Below are positions 1 to 6,877 of a stretch of 8,915 nucleotides of DNA, piece by piece (positions within the stretch are counted from its first letter, which is position 1; every line of letters begins with the position of its first letter). Location: the NCBI GenBank assembly GCA_003552765.1, contig PUOI01000059.1, positions 1 to 8,915 of the forward strand, in the 5' to 3' direction. The notes beneath the pieces were generated by a model. That model did no database searches. It worked only from the letters and a program-made list of their open reading frames with translations, and had not been told where the DNA came from. The translations under genes and the position numbers were made by a program. Origin of the DNA: Candidatus Hydrogenedentota bacterium. Lineage in GTDB: Bacteria; Hydrogenedentota; Hydrogenedentia; Hydrogenedentales; SLHB01.

Positions 1-1
1 G

Positions 2-436
2 GCCATCCCCGGTGATGCGGAGGGCTATCCCGAAACCTTTGGGTACAACGAAGAGACTAAGACCCTGCATGTGGGGGAAGGCGAATTCGCCCCCGTGACT
101 CTCGAGGTTTACGAGTTCGAGGTCTCCGGACTGAAGGTGGTCCAGTCTTGGCTCAAGTACCGCATGAAACACGGCGCGGGCAAGAAATCCTCGCCACTGG
201 ATGATATCCGGCCCGAACAATGGACCAGCGCATTCACCACGGAACTGCTGGAACTCCTTTGGGTGCTGGAGGCTACCATCAAGAGCTATCCCGAGCAGGC
301 GAGGCTATTGGAAGCCGTCACAAAGCGCGAGTGTTTCCAAGCCCGCGAACTGCCCGAAGTCCCTGAGTTCATGCGCAAGCCGCCCAAGGCTCAACCGCCG
401 GATGGCGGGCTGTTCGACATAGGCAATGGGGAATGA
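2..436 (+). CDS. Type ISP restriction-modification enzyme / DNA methyltransferase, C-terminal end only (5' partial)
   Basis: The reading frame is open from base 2 at the left edge to a TGA at 434-436, giving 144 residues with no start needed inside the window. The segment around EVYEFEVSG, followed by a W-x-x-YR motif, SSPLDDIRPEQW and TTELLELLWVLE, matches what I know of the C-terminal specificity domain of type ISP enzymes. Those are single-chain proteins joining helicase/nuclease, N6-adenine methyltransferase and target-recognition parts. Canonical members have a YEVSGKQVL-like strand, then W(F/L)xYR, SPLxxIxPxxW and a TxxLL helix before a helix that ends in QAxLL; all are recognisable here. 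The catalytic nuclease, helicase and methylase domains would lie left of the window, so activity cannot be judged. The end overlaps the next gene's first possible ATG by 4 bp (ATGA). It could instead be a stand-alone methylase with the same tail. Confidence 0.82.
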   Translation, partial: AIPGDAEGYPETFGYNEETKTLHVGEGEFAPVTLEVYEFEVSGLKVVQSWLKYRMKHGAGKKSSPLDDIRPEQWTSAFTTELLELLWVLEATIKSYPEQARLLEAVTKRECFQARELPEVPEFMRKPPKAQPPDGGLFDIGNGE

Positions 437-1773
437 TGGCCATGGTCCTTATTGCCGCCGAAATTGCTGTGCTTTTTGTGTTGGTATTCGCGAACGGGTT
501 TTTCGCCATGTCGGAGATCGCCGTGGTGTCCGCGCGCAAGACGCGGCTGGAGCGTGATAAAGAGCAGGGCGATTTAGGGGCGGCGGCCGCCTTGGACCTC
601 ACGCAGGAACCGAGCCAATTCCTTTCCACCATTCAGATTGGCATCACGCTCATCGGCATCACGGCCGGCGCTTTCGCCGGGGCCACGCTCGCCGAACAAC
701 TCAGCGAACGTTTGGAGACCATCGCGTGGCTGGCGCCGTACAGCGAGGTTGCGGGACTCGGGATAGTGGTCGTGGCGATCACTTATGTGCAGCTGATCGT
801 TGGGGAACTGGCGCCGAAGCGGTTGGCCCTGAGCGACCCCGAGCGCATCTCTGCGCGCGTGGGCCGCTTGATGAAGACGCTATGCTGCGTGGCGTACCCG
901 GTCGTGCGGATCCTGAGCTGGTCGACGGATGTCGTGGTTTGGGCGCTTCCCGGCAGGAGCGTGAGACAACCAGAGCTTGTGGAGGATGAGATTCGGTTGT
1001 TGGCGCAGCAGGCCGCTCACGCGGGGGCATTCACTGAGTTGGAGCGGCAAATGCTGGAGCAGGTCCTGCGCTTGAGCGAGCGGAGAGTCCGGGGGCTGAT
1101 GACGCCGCGCGGAAAAGCGGCTTGGCTTGATGTCCGCGCCAGCCGAAAGACCATTGAGAACCTGTTATCCGGCCATTTCTATAGTTACTTTCCTGTGGCG
1201 GACGGCAACCTCGACCACGTTTTGGGCGTGGTTCACAGCAAGGAATTGCTTGTCCGCAGTCTGAGCGGCGAACCCATAGCGCTTCGCGATCTGCTTCGCG
1301 AGCCGCTTTACGTGGACGAGGATCTCACGGTGCTGAAGGCTGTTGAACTCTTTCGGGATCAGCGCATCCCGGTCGCCTTGGTCACGAACGCCGAAGGGCG
1401 CGTCAGCGGGCTCGTCACCACCACGGATATCCTTGACGCTATTGGAGGGGACATGCCGTTGCCCGGCACGCCGCCCGAAGCGCCCGCAGAGGCGGGCGAA
1501 CAGGATTCGTGGCTGCTGGACGGATGGGAATCCATGGATTACGTCGAACAGCTCGCGGAAGATGGGAGCGGCGCGGAGCCTGCGCCAGAGCACGCCCGCA
1601 CCGTGGGGGCTTTTGTGACGAGTCAAGTGGGGGAACCGCCCGATGCGGGGACGGCGTTTGAATGGCGCGGTCTCCACTTCGAGGTGATCGCCGTAAGCGG
1701 AAGCCGCATCGACAAAGTGTTCATTTACCGGCCCCGTGTACGGCCCTCAAGCGCCGGAGACGATTCGGAATAG
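433..1773 (+). CDS. CNNM/CorC-HlyC family membrane protein (DUF21, CBS pair, CorC_HlyC domain)
   Basis: A 446-residue protein with the complete architecture of the hemolysin C/CorC family. The DUF21 transmembrane domain covers about residues 4-180. It contains the early FANGFFAMSEIAVVSARKTR stretch, the helix TIQIGITLIGITAG (about 66-79) and the hallmark GELAPKRLAL at about 124-133. A cytoplasmic CBS pair follows: MTPR at 223-226 opens the first unit (to about 275), and the second spans about 285-340, ending in GLVTTTDILDAIGGDMP. The CorC_HlyC domain covers about 357-434 (WLLDGW to KVFIYRP). Family members are linked to Mg2+/Co2+ transport or efflux, with the CBS pair sensing nucleotide; the older hemolysin name is misleading. 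The ATG at 433 overlaps the upstream stop, but GGGGA at 428-432 sits 9 nt before the in-frame ATG at 442, so the true start may be Met4. Co-transcription with the upstream gene is likely from the spacing. Substrate is not determinable. Confidence 0.93.
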   Translation: MMAMVLIAAEIAVLFVLVFANGFFAMSEIAVVSARKTRLERDKEQGDLGAAAALDLTQEPSQFLSTIQIGITLIGITAGAFAGATLAEQLSERLETIAWLAPYSEVAGLGIVVVAITYVQLIVGELAPKRLALSDPERISARVGRLMKTLCCVAYPVVRILSWSTDVVVWALPGRSVRQPELVEDEIRLLAQQAAHAGAFTELERQMLEQVLRLSERRVRGLMTPRGKAAWLDVRASRKTIENLLSGHFYSYFPVADGNLDHVLGVVHSKELLVRSLSGEPIALRDLLREPLYVDEDLTVLKAVELFRDQRIPVALVTNAEGRVSGLVTTTDILDAIGGDMPLPGTPPEAPAEAGEQDSWLLDGWESMDYVEQLAEDGSGAEPAPEHARTVGAFVTSQVGEPPDAGTAFEWRGLHFEVIAVSGSRIDKVFIYRPRVRPSSAGDDSE

Positions 1774-1778
1774 GGCTC

Positions 1779-1801
1779 GGTCCATACGAAAATCGTGGAC
1801 C
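1779..1801 (+). terminator. Hairpin just after the CorC-like gene (weak terminator candidate)
   Basis: GGTCCA (1779-1784) pairs perfectly with TGGACC (1796-1801). Inside it CGA (1787-1789) pairs with TCG (1793-1795) around an AAA loop, leaving TA bulged on one side. It lies 5 nt beyond the stop codon. No T-tract follows (ACACCCG), so intrinsic termination would be weak. It may instead be the outermost hairpin of the repeat element that starts here. Confidence 0.35.
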
Positions 1802-1832
1802 ACACCCGCGCCAGAGGCGCGATAGCAATTAG

Positions 1833-1860
1833 CCTGGGGCAAGCGAAGCGCAGCCCCAGG
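1833..1860 (+). repeat. Hairpin copy A of inverted pair
   Basis: The arms CCTGGGGC (1833-1840) and GCCCCAGG (1853-1860) pair perfectly around the 12-nt loop AAGCGAAGCGCA. The loop is the exact reverse complement of the loop in copy B at 1958-1985, so the two copies are inverted relative to each other, about 97 bp apart. Confidence 0.8.
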
Positions 1861-1957
1861 ATAGGACGTCCCCTCACATGTCCGTGCTGAAGGTACGGAA
1901 CAAAGGCCGGGCGTCTGCTCCGGTCCCTTCAGGACCGATTGTGTGGACGGCCAGTGA

Positions 1958-1985
1958 CCTAGGGCTGCGCTTCGCTTGCCCTAGG
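1958..1985 (-). repeat. Hairpin copy B of inverted pair
   Basis: The arms CCTAGGGC (1958-1965) and GCCCTAGG (1978-1985) pair perfectly around the loop TGCGCTTCGCTT. Compared with copy A (1833-1860), one base pair of the stem has changed from G-C to A-T on both arms together. The structure is therefore preserved while the sequence differs. Confidence 0.8.
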
Positions 1986-2012
1986 CTACTCCCCGTGGCG
2001 CCTTCAGCGCCA

Positions 2013-2229
2013 TGCACACTCACCGTTGGGCCGTGTGTCCCGTGCGCGTCAACTATGAAATGCGAAGTCACTGGAAACGCCTTTCTCGGTGTGTCGCCCA
2101 TACGATTGACGCACAACGATGTGCAACAAAGACTGGTTTGGAACCATGGCCACTTCAGACGCAATCGCAACATCCACACAAATTTAGGGCGGAGTACGTA
2201 CCGATCTGGCATGCCGGCGTGTGTTCGGG
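2013..2229. other. Intergenic stretch between repeat element and metallophosphoesterase gene, no gene recognised
   Basis: Together with the repeat element this fills the convergent gap between the CorC-like gene and the phosphoesterase. I see no credible coding frame. Small structures are present: CACAC (2015-2019) opposite GTGTG (2033-2037), GCACA-acga-TGTGC (2111-2124), and two 8-bp palindromes, GTACGTAC (2194-2201) and GGCATGCC (2208-2215). None is followed by a T-run that would make a clear terminator for the minus-strand operon ending at 2230. Confidence 0.5.
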
Positions 2230-3132
2230 CTAATACCGCCAGACGGAGCCGTCGGGGAAAAGCGTGTAGAAGTCGAAGCTTCCGCTGACGGGGTCGATGT
2301 CGACAACCTTCCCGCCGCGGTTGAGCCGATCGCCGCCGTAGCCGCCATGGCCGGTGGTTCGGCCGTACGCGAGGAGCACGCCGTCCTTTTCCGTGGCGAA
2401 ATCGTTGATGTGACTGTGTCCCACGAAGCACGCGCGTATGCCGCCTGCGTCGCGGATGCGGGGAAAGAGGGCCCCATCGTCGCCCCAATACAACACTTCT
2501 TCCAGGGCGATGCCCCGGTACGCCCCTGCAAGGCGAGCCTCTTCGTATGGTTTGAGGGGGATATGGAAATACGCGATGGCCGGTAGGCCGTCCCCGCGTT
2601 TGCGGCGGAGGGTGGCGCATTCGCGCTCCAGCCAGCTCAGGTCGGTGTCGAGGAGCGATTCCGTGTGGGAATTGAGGAAGAAGAGATCCCACAAGGGGGC
2701 GCCGCTGTCGTGATGGATGATCGTGACGCGGTAGTTTCCTTCGCCATCTCCGCGCGGGACCACGGCGTTCGGTGTGGCCGCGATGCGTTCGTGGGCGCGG
2801 GTCAAGTCATCGGCGTAATCGTGATTGCCCCACGTGAAGGCCCACGGCACGCCCAGGTCGCCCAGCAGCGCCAAGTCCCGTTTCATGCCGGCAAGCGCCT
2901 CGCGTTCCGGCAATTCGTCCCCGCACCATATATCGCCGGTGACGGCCAACAGATCGGGCTCGCAATGGCCGATGAGGAGGTGCGCGTCGCGCCACGTGTG
3001 GCGATTGGCCTCCTGACATGTGTCGGTGTGAAAGTCGGTGAGTTGGAGGATCCGGAACGTCTGGGCGGGGTTGGTCTCCATTACAGCGTGGATTGGACGG
3101 TCAGCGATATGTATCGGGATGGGTTTGGCCAT
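2230..3132 (-). CDS. Metallophosphoesterase (calcineurin-like, Dcr2/PAP29-type)
   Basis: A 300-residue calcineurin-like phosphoesterase with all the dimetal-site motifs in order: D33-x-H35 in LQLTDFH, G66-D67 in TGD, G102-N-H-D105 in WGNHDY, H190 in YFHIP, and G238-H-S-H241. The fold is expected to hold two divalent metals and hydrolyse a phosphomonoester or phosphodiester; the substrate cannot be read from the sequence. The arrangement (TDFH near the N-terminus, then GNHD, FHIP and GHSH, ending in a short beta-rich tail) resembles the Dcr2/plant PAP29-like subgroup rather than cAMP phosphodiesterases or PhoD. There is no signal peptide or membrane segment, so it is probably cytoplasmic. It begins 9 bp after the stop of the GH3-like gene on the same strand, with only a weak AAGG-type ribosome site in the gap. 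That suggests translational coupling and one operon. The ATG at 3132 is the first in this frame after the upstream stop region and gives a full-length domain. Confidence 0.9.
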   Translation of the reverse strand: MAKPIPIHIADRPIHAVMETNPAQTFRILQLTDFHTDTCQEANRHTWRDAHLLIGHCEPDLLAVTGDIWCGDELPEREALAGMKRDLALLGDLGVPWAFTWGNHDYADDLTRAHERIAATPNAVVPRGDGEGNYRVTIIHHDSGAPLWDLFFLNSHTESLLDTDLSWLERECATLRRKRGDGLPAIAYFHIPLKPYEEARLAGAYRGIALEEVLYWGDDGALFPRIRDAGGIRACFVGHSHINDFATEKDGVLLAYGRTTGHGGYGGDRLNRGGKVVDIDPVSGSFDFYTLFPDGSVWRY

Positions 3133-3141
3133 GAATCCGCC

Positions 3142-5238
3142 TTACTCCACCACGATGTAGAAGCGCTGGCTAACGGTATCTCCCTCGGTGTCCGTCACCG
3201 TGACCGCCACGGGATACCGTCCGGGCTCGTCGAAGGTGTGGGTGACCTCCTCCCCGCGGACTGCCCGGCTCCCCTCTCCGAATCGCCATTCCACGCGGCG
3301 GATGGCCTCGCGGGGATCATAGCTCACGGAATATCCTCTCACAAAGGGATCGTCCAGAGTAACTGGAAGCCGGCCCGCCGGCGCCCGAACCAGATCAAAC
3401 ACACTGAAGGCCTCTTCCTTGCCCGCTTCGGTGCGCAGGTCGTTATTGATGTCAATCATGCGCAACGGTCCCTTCCCCACCAGCACATCGGCTACCGCCT
3501 TCATGGTCTGCTGATGGGCCTCTCGGCCGCCGTAGGCCAACACGATGGCGTCGGCGTCCGTCAACTCCGGCAGGGTGCGCGGATAGCCCAACAGCACCAC
3601 CACCACCTTCGCCCCGGTGGCCTGAACCTCGCGGATGAGTTCGCGCTGGCCATCAATGCGTTCGTCCGGCGTGAAGACGCACACCAGCGTGCGGAAACCG
3701 CCATGCGTGCCGGTTAGCCGGCGAATCTCGAAGTCATGAATCGCGCCAGTGTGCCGGGCCGTGGACATGGGCCGCCGCACAATCTGGCTGAGATGCTCTT
3801 CCAGACCCTCGAAAAGCGCGCGTTCCCCAAGGACGCCGGTGACGCCTATGGGGGCATGGGTTTCGTCGCGCAAGGGCAGCACGCCCCGATTCTGCACCAA
3901 GGTGATGGAGCGCCGCTCTGCTTCGTACGCCGCTTGGGGATAGGTCTGACGGCGTTCAAGCTGGCGCGCTCTGTTGCGCTCGGGCCGCTCGCGCTCGAGC
4001 AACCCATGCTCGTGTTTCATCTCAAGCACTCGCCGGACGGCCCGGTTGACCACGGCGGGATCCATCTCTCCTTCAGACATGGCGTGCGCTATCGAGTCCA
4101 CGGCGCGGCGCACGCGCGTCCCGGCTTGATTCCACAGGATCATGTCCGCCCCGGCTTCCAGGGCCATTTGCGCGGCGGCGCTGGGCTCCAACACTTCGCT
4201 TACATCCCGCGAATCCATGGGACCGGCGATGACCAGGCCGTCGAACCCCATCCTGTCCCGCAACAGCTCGGTTATCACCAATGGCGATATGCTGGAGGGC
4301 ACACTGCGCGGATCAATGGTGGGCGCGCGCGTGTTCCCCACATGGATGACCTCGGCGCCTGCTTGAATCGCGGAGGAGAAACTCAGCAAGTCGTGCGACG
4401 CCAACACGGATTCCGGCGTGTAAAGGACGGGGGGATGGTTGCGCGTGCGATTGCCTCCGCCCCCGGGAAAGCCCATCGGAACCGGCAGCACGTTGCGTCC
4501 GCGAAGCTCTCCCACGATGGTTTCGGCCGCCATGGATCCGAAGACCGGGTCGCTGCCCAAGTAATGGACGCTGCCCGGCGCCTGGCGCAGGGTGGGGGCC
4601 AATTCCAGGCTGGGGCCGAAATGCATGTTAAACCCTAGCGTCTCGGCGTGTTCCCCGATGAGCCGGGCGAGATTGTTGGTGGCTTCGGGATGATTGGCCG
4701 CGGCGAGCGCGAGCATCGAGGGAAACTGCGTGAAGCGGTTGCCCAACGTCCCTTCCCGGCGAGGCAAGTCGAACATGTTCGTTGCGATGAACAGCGGAAT
4801 CCTCTTCGTCGACTCCGGCGGGGCGTCCCGAAGGGCCGTGACATACGCCGCGGCCGTGGTGGGCTGCCCGACACTAGGCACGATCACCCCGCCCGGCGGA
4901 TAGTTCCGCATGAAATGCAGGTCTTCCGAATCGGGCCGCGGCGTCCCTTGCAAGGTGACAAACATGAGTTGGGCGACCCGTTCGCGCAAGGAAAGCCGCT
5001 GGAACATCGCCTCGACCGGATCCGCCGGCTCCGAACGCTCGTCAACCTCCGGGGTTTCCCTTTCCGCGTCGTCTTGCCCGGGAAGGAAATCCTCGGTCAA
5101 CCGGCGGCTTGGCGTTTCTTGCGCCCATGCGGCGGAAATGCCCGCGCCAAAAAGCCCCCCCAAGGCCAACATCAAGACAGCTTGAACAAAAATTGGGCGT
5201 TTCACGGCGATTGTCATCCCATTCATTAATGAAGCCAC
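3142..5238 (-). CDS. Secreted GH3-like protein with C-terminal PKD domain, catalytic residues degenerate
   Basis: A 698-residue protein. A signal peptide lies at about 1-39 (hydrophobic VQAVLMLALGGLFGAGISAA, then AWA before Q40). A GH3 N-terminal TIM-barrel domain covers about 75-410 (RVAQLMFV at 87-94, GGVIVPS at 116-122, PLFIATN at 148-154, AGAEVIHVG at 293-301, MGFDGLVIAG at 330-339). A GH3 C-terminal alpha/beta sandwich covers about 435-625 (AERRSITLVQNRGVLPL, later KVVVVLLGYPRTLPEL and AIVLAYGG). A PKD-like domain ends the protein at about 640-698 (VEWRFGEGS, VTHTFDEPGRYPVAVTVTD). GH3 enzymes are beta-glucosidases or beta-N-acetylglucosaminidases whose nucleophile is the Asp of a GFdGlvxSD motif. 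Here that site reads IAGP at 337-340, so the Asp is missing. The NagZ-type KHFPGHGD site reads MGFPGGGGN, and the D-x-E-G-G substrate loop is also altered. It may be a non-catalytic binding protein or use a different mechanism. The start is GTG, chosen because of the Shine-Dalgarno at 5245-5250. Confidence 0.87.
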   Translation of the reverse strand: MASLMNGMTIAVKRPIFVQAVLMLALGGLFGAGISAAWAQETPSRRLTEDFLPGQDDAERETPEVDERSEPADPVEAMFQRLSLRERVAQLMFVTLQGTPRPDSEDLHFMRNYPPGGVIVPSVGQPTTAAAYVTALRDAPPESTKRIPLFIATNMFDLPRREGTLGNRFTQFPSMLALAAANHPEATNNLARLIGEHAETLGFNMHFGPSLELAPTLRQAPGSVHYLGSDPVFGSMAAETIVGELRGRNVLPVPMGFPGGGGNRTRNHPPVLYTPESVLASHDLLSFSSAIQAGAEVIHVGNTRAPTIDPRSVPSSISPLVITELLRDRMGFDGLVIAGPMDSRDVSEVLEPSAAAQMALEAGADMILWNQAGTRVRRAVDSIAHAMSEGEMDPAVVNRAVRRVLEMKHEHGLLERERPERNRARQLERRQTYPQAAYEAERRSITLVQNRGVLPLRDETHAPIGVTGVLGERALFEGLEEHLSQIVRRPMSTARHTGAIHDFEIRRLTGTHGGFRTLVCVFTPDERIDGQRELIREVQATGAKVVVVLLGYPRTLPELTDADAIVLAYGGREAHQQTMKAVADVLVGKGPLRMIDINNDLRTEAGKEEAFSVFDLVRAPAGRLPVTLDDPFVRGYSVSYDPREAIRRVEWRFGEGSRAVRGEEVTHTFDEPGRYPVAVTVTDTEGDTVSQRFYIVVE

Positions 5239-5244
5239 GGTATA

Positions 5245-5250
5245 CCCTCT
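5245..5250 (-). promoter_or_regulatory. Ribosome binding site selecting the GTG start of the GH3-like gene
   Basis: On the minus strand AGAGGG lies 6 nt before the GTG at 5236-5238. The next in-frame starts (ATG codons 5 and 8) would lie 18 nt or more from it, so GTG is the better-supported start. Confidence 0.6.
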
Positions 5251-5289
5251 GAGGAAGCATTTCTCTGATAGCGCAAGGTGTAGCGACTG

Positions 5290-5319
5290 ATTGTATCAGA
5301 AGCCCGCCCAATTCGTCAG
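5290..5319 (-). promoter_or_regulatory. Candidate sigma70-like promoter for the GH3-like/phosphoesterase operon
   Basis: On the minus strand CTGACG (5314-5319, 4 of 6 matches to TTGACA) and TACAAT (5290-5295, 5 of 6 matches to TATAAT) are 18 nt apart. The -10 lies about 50 nt before the GTG start. This is by eye only; the organism's sigma-factor preferences are unknown. Confidence 0.35.
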
Positions 5320-5426
5320 CTTCAATTCTGGGAGTCGGGTCCGGTTGCGCCGCGGCGCACGTTACGGACTGGCTGGGGTTTGGACTACGGTTGCAAAAAG
5401 GGCTCACCCGCGATGGCTGCAACAAA

Positions 5427-5469
5427 GCGGCCGGTTCGCCATCCTTGGGTAGGACGGCAAACCGGCCGC
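5427..5469 (-). terminator. Intrinsic terminator candidate of the pseudopilin gene
   Basis: The left arm begins GCGGCCGGTT (5427 onward) and the right arm ends AACCGGCCGC (to 5469). Pairing continues inward to TCCT/AGGA around a 5-nt loop, giving a 19-position stem. On the plus strand two positions are C-A mismatches; on a minus-strand transcript both become G-U wobbles, so the stem is unbroken. The minus-strand transcript then reads TTTGTT. It lies about 58 nt past the pseudopilin stop. The asymmetry argues that it functions in minus-strand RNA. Confidence 0.75.
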
Positions 5470-5526
5470 ATCGGCGTTACGTCACTCGCTTCAGTCTGGA
5501 AGCGGTGAAGGCTTTAGGCGGTCACA

Positions 5527-6594
5527 TCAACCCCATCCGCCGGTGAACGGAATGACCAAGTGCGCTTGCGTGCCAGCCGCGCGCTCGGGGTATCCATCCT
5601 CGGGCGCAAGCCACTGAATGGGGTACGACTGGTTGAAGCGAATGAATTCGACGTGTCCGTCCATGAACAAGACATTCGCTCCGCCCGGCACATGGTTGAA
5701 CTGCTGCACGCTGCCACGCCCGCCAGCGCCGCCGGGATCCCAACCTTCTCCCCACGGCGGGGTTTGAAGCGTGGAGAAGTAGTCGAACTTCACCGCGATG
5801 CTGCTTTGCGCTTCCGCGCCCGCGGCGGGATTGTTGATATCAGTAATGAAGAACCGTTCGATGCCGTCCCGTAGGCGCGGGTAGGTATCCGGCAGGGGCG
5901 AGCCATCGTCGTCAAGGTTGTAGTGGGTCCCGTCATAGTTGTACCCGAGATGGCGATCCCGAGCCGCGTTGATATCATCGTAGCCCTTGTCCCGTTTGAT
6001 TTCCACCACGGGCCATTCCTCCGGCGCGCCCCGATCCCAATGGTCGCCGGGGTAGATGTCGTGCAGATATTCCCAGCCATAGAGTGGGTGCTCAATGTTG
6101 ATGTAGTCGCAGATCTGCGAGATGGTGCGCGTGGCGTGGGCCAGATAGACGTAAGAGATTGGGTGGGACAAAAACGCGTCCTGCACATCCCGGGATCCCG
6201 CATCGTTGTACTGATCGCGCCGCTGTATCTCGTCGAAGGTCTGTTGCAGATCCTCTCCCAGCCCAATATCCCCGGGCCGGGCATCGGACGGGCACACCTT
6301 GATATTGACATCGGTCCAATAGTCGGGGTAGAGGGACAATCCCCGCACGCCCTTAAACCCTGAGTAGTTCGCCGTATACCGGTTCTGTCCCGGCGGGAAG
6401 TACTCGCCCCGCGCCTCATTGGCGTACATCGCGAAGATCTGGCCGAACTGGCGCAAGTTGTTCGCGCAACTCGCGCGGCGGGCAGCTTCTCGTGCGCGGG
6501 CGAGGGCCGGCAATAGGATGGCTGCCAGTATGCCGATGATAGCGATCACCACCAGCAACTCGATCAAGGTGAATCCCCGCTTCTTGCCTTTCAT
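5527..6594 (-). CDS. Pseudopilin with type IV prepilin N-terminus and C-terminal H-X-DG motif (DUF1559-like)
   Basis: A 355-residue protein. The N-terminus has the class III signal: basic MKGKKRG, then F8TLIE12 and a hydrophobic helix to about residue 30. Prepilin peptidase should cut after G7 and methylate F8; E12 is the conserved Glu5 of the mature pilin. A continuing amphipathic helix ([20 protein letters not shown], 33-52) leads into a large globular domain with Cys43 and Cys101. Near the end, H301, GGANVLF and D312-G313 form the H-X-DG signature of prepilin-like proteins abundant in Planctomycetes, Lentisphaerae and similar phyla. The motif usually has nine residues between H and DG; here there are ten. 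The gene is monocistronic. GGAGGAA (6601-6607, minus strand) is 6 nt before the ATG, and a strong hairpin follows the stop. No pilus assembly genes are adjacent, as is common for these dispersed family members. The role is unknown; surface or secretion-system assembly is inferred. Confidence 0.93.
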   Translation of the reverse strand: MKGKKRGFTLIELLVVIAIIGILAAILLPALARAREAARRASCANNLRQFGQIFAMYANEARGEYFPPGQNRYTANYSGFKGVRGLSLYPDYWTDVNIKVCPSDARPGDIGLGEDLQQTFDEIQRRDQYNDAGSRDVQDAFLSHPISYVYLAHATRTISQICDYINIEHPLYGWEYLHDIYPGDHWDRGAPEEWPVVEIKRDKGYDDINAARDRHLGYNYDGTHYNLDDDGSPLPDTYPRLRDGIERFFITDINNPAAGAEAQSSIAVKFDYFSTLQTPPWGEGWDPGGAGGRGSVQQFNHVPGGANVLFMDGHVEFIRFNQSYPIQWLAPEDGYPERAAGTQAHLVIPFTGGWG

Positions 6595-6755
6595 GACGTG
6601 TTCCTCCGTGATTTGGCATTTTGCTGCTCGGAAAAGGTCACCCCGCCGCTCACGGCCTGTCCGTGGCGGGGGTCATAACGCGGGTCTCTGACGGCTATCA
6701 CCCCCTTCCAGGGTAACAATAGTATTTATCTAATACATACACATTAAGCTGTGCT

Positions 6756-6789
6756 ATGTGTAGCAAAAACATCTTGCTCTACTACACAT
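6756..6789. promoter_or_regulatory. Inverted repeat, possible operator or RNA hairpin
   Basis: ATGTGTAG (6756-6763) and CTACACAT (6782-6789) are perfect reverse complements separated by 18 nt. Within the spacer AGCAA (6762-6766) can alternatively pair with TTGCT (6774-6778). The site is about 160 bp before the pseudopilin start and about 225 bp before the J-domain start. A dimeric repressor or activator site is possible; no known regulator motif is recognised. Confidence 0.35.
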
Positions 6790-6877
6790 GTTCTGGGCCG
6801 AAAACTGTATTGCACGATATTCGTTCATGCCTCTTTAAATTAGCATAGTTGCTTTCAAGTGTCAACCTCAGAATTAC

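Larger units (their letters stand above)
1807..2012. repeat. Mirrored multi-hairpin intergenic repeat element
   Basis: Five GC-rich hairpins lie in about 206 bp. They are CGCGCC-aga-GGCGCG (1807-1821), an 8-bp stem (1833-1860), CGGTCC-cttca-GGACCG (1921-1937), an 8-bp stem (1958-1985) and TGGCGC-cttca-GCGCCA (1996-2012). Read on the opposite strand, the last two repeat the order of the first two: a short GCGCC-type hairpin, about 11 nt including TAG, then a CCTrGGGC stem with an identical 12-nt loop. The third hairpin sits near the centre of this imperfect inverted arrangement, and its CTTCA loop matches that of the fifth. From memory, GC-rich hairpin blocks of this style are dispersed between genes in planctomycete-like genomes and give spurious Gly/Arg/Pro-rich translations; I cannot check copy number here. 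It sits between convergent genes, so it could act as a bidirectional transcription barrier. No transposase, flanking duplication or CRISPR-like spacing is seen. Confidence 0.7.

Noticed and set aside
1807..2012. CRISPR-like array
   Set aside because: The repeats are hairpins in opposite orientations with unequal gaps, with only two related copies and no cas genes.
1874..2229. Small plus-strand open frames after the CorC gene (1878-2288, 2012-2233)
   Set aside because: They are read through the hairpin repeats and into the phosphoesterase end, with no ribosome site or recognisable motif.
1874..2692. A 272-residue minus-strand open frame spanning the repeat element
   Set aside because: It overlaps the phosphoesterase in another frame, and its tail is simply the translation of the hairpin repeats.
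2665..5229. Three successive long plus-strand open frames (2665-3717, 3736-4638, 4648-5229)
   Set aside because: They lie opposite the phosphoesterase and GH3-like genes, are His/Arg/Gly-rich, show no family motifs and are expected shadows in GC-rich DNA.
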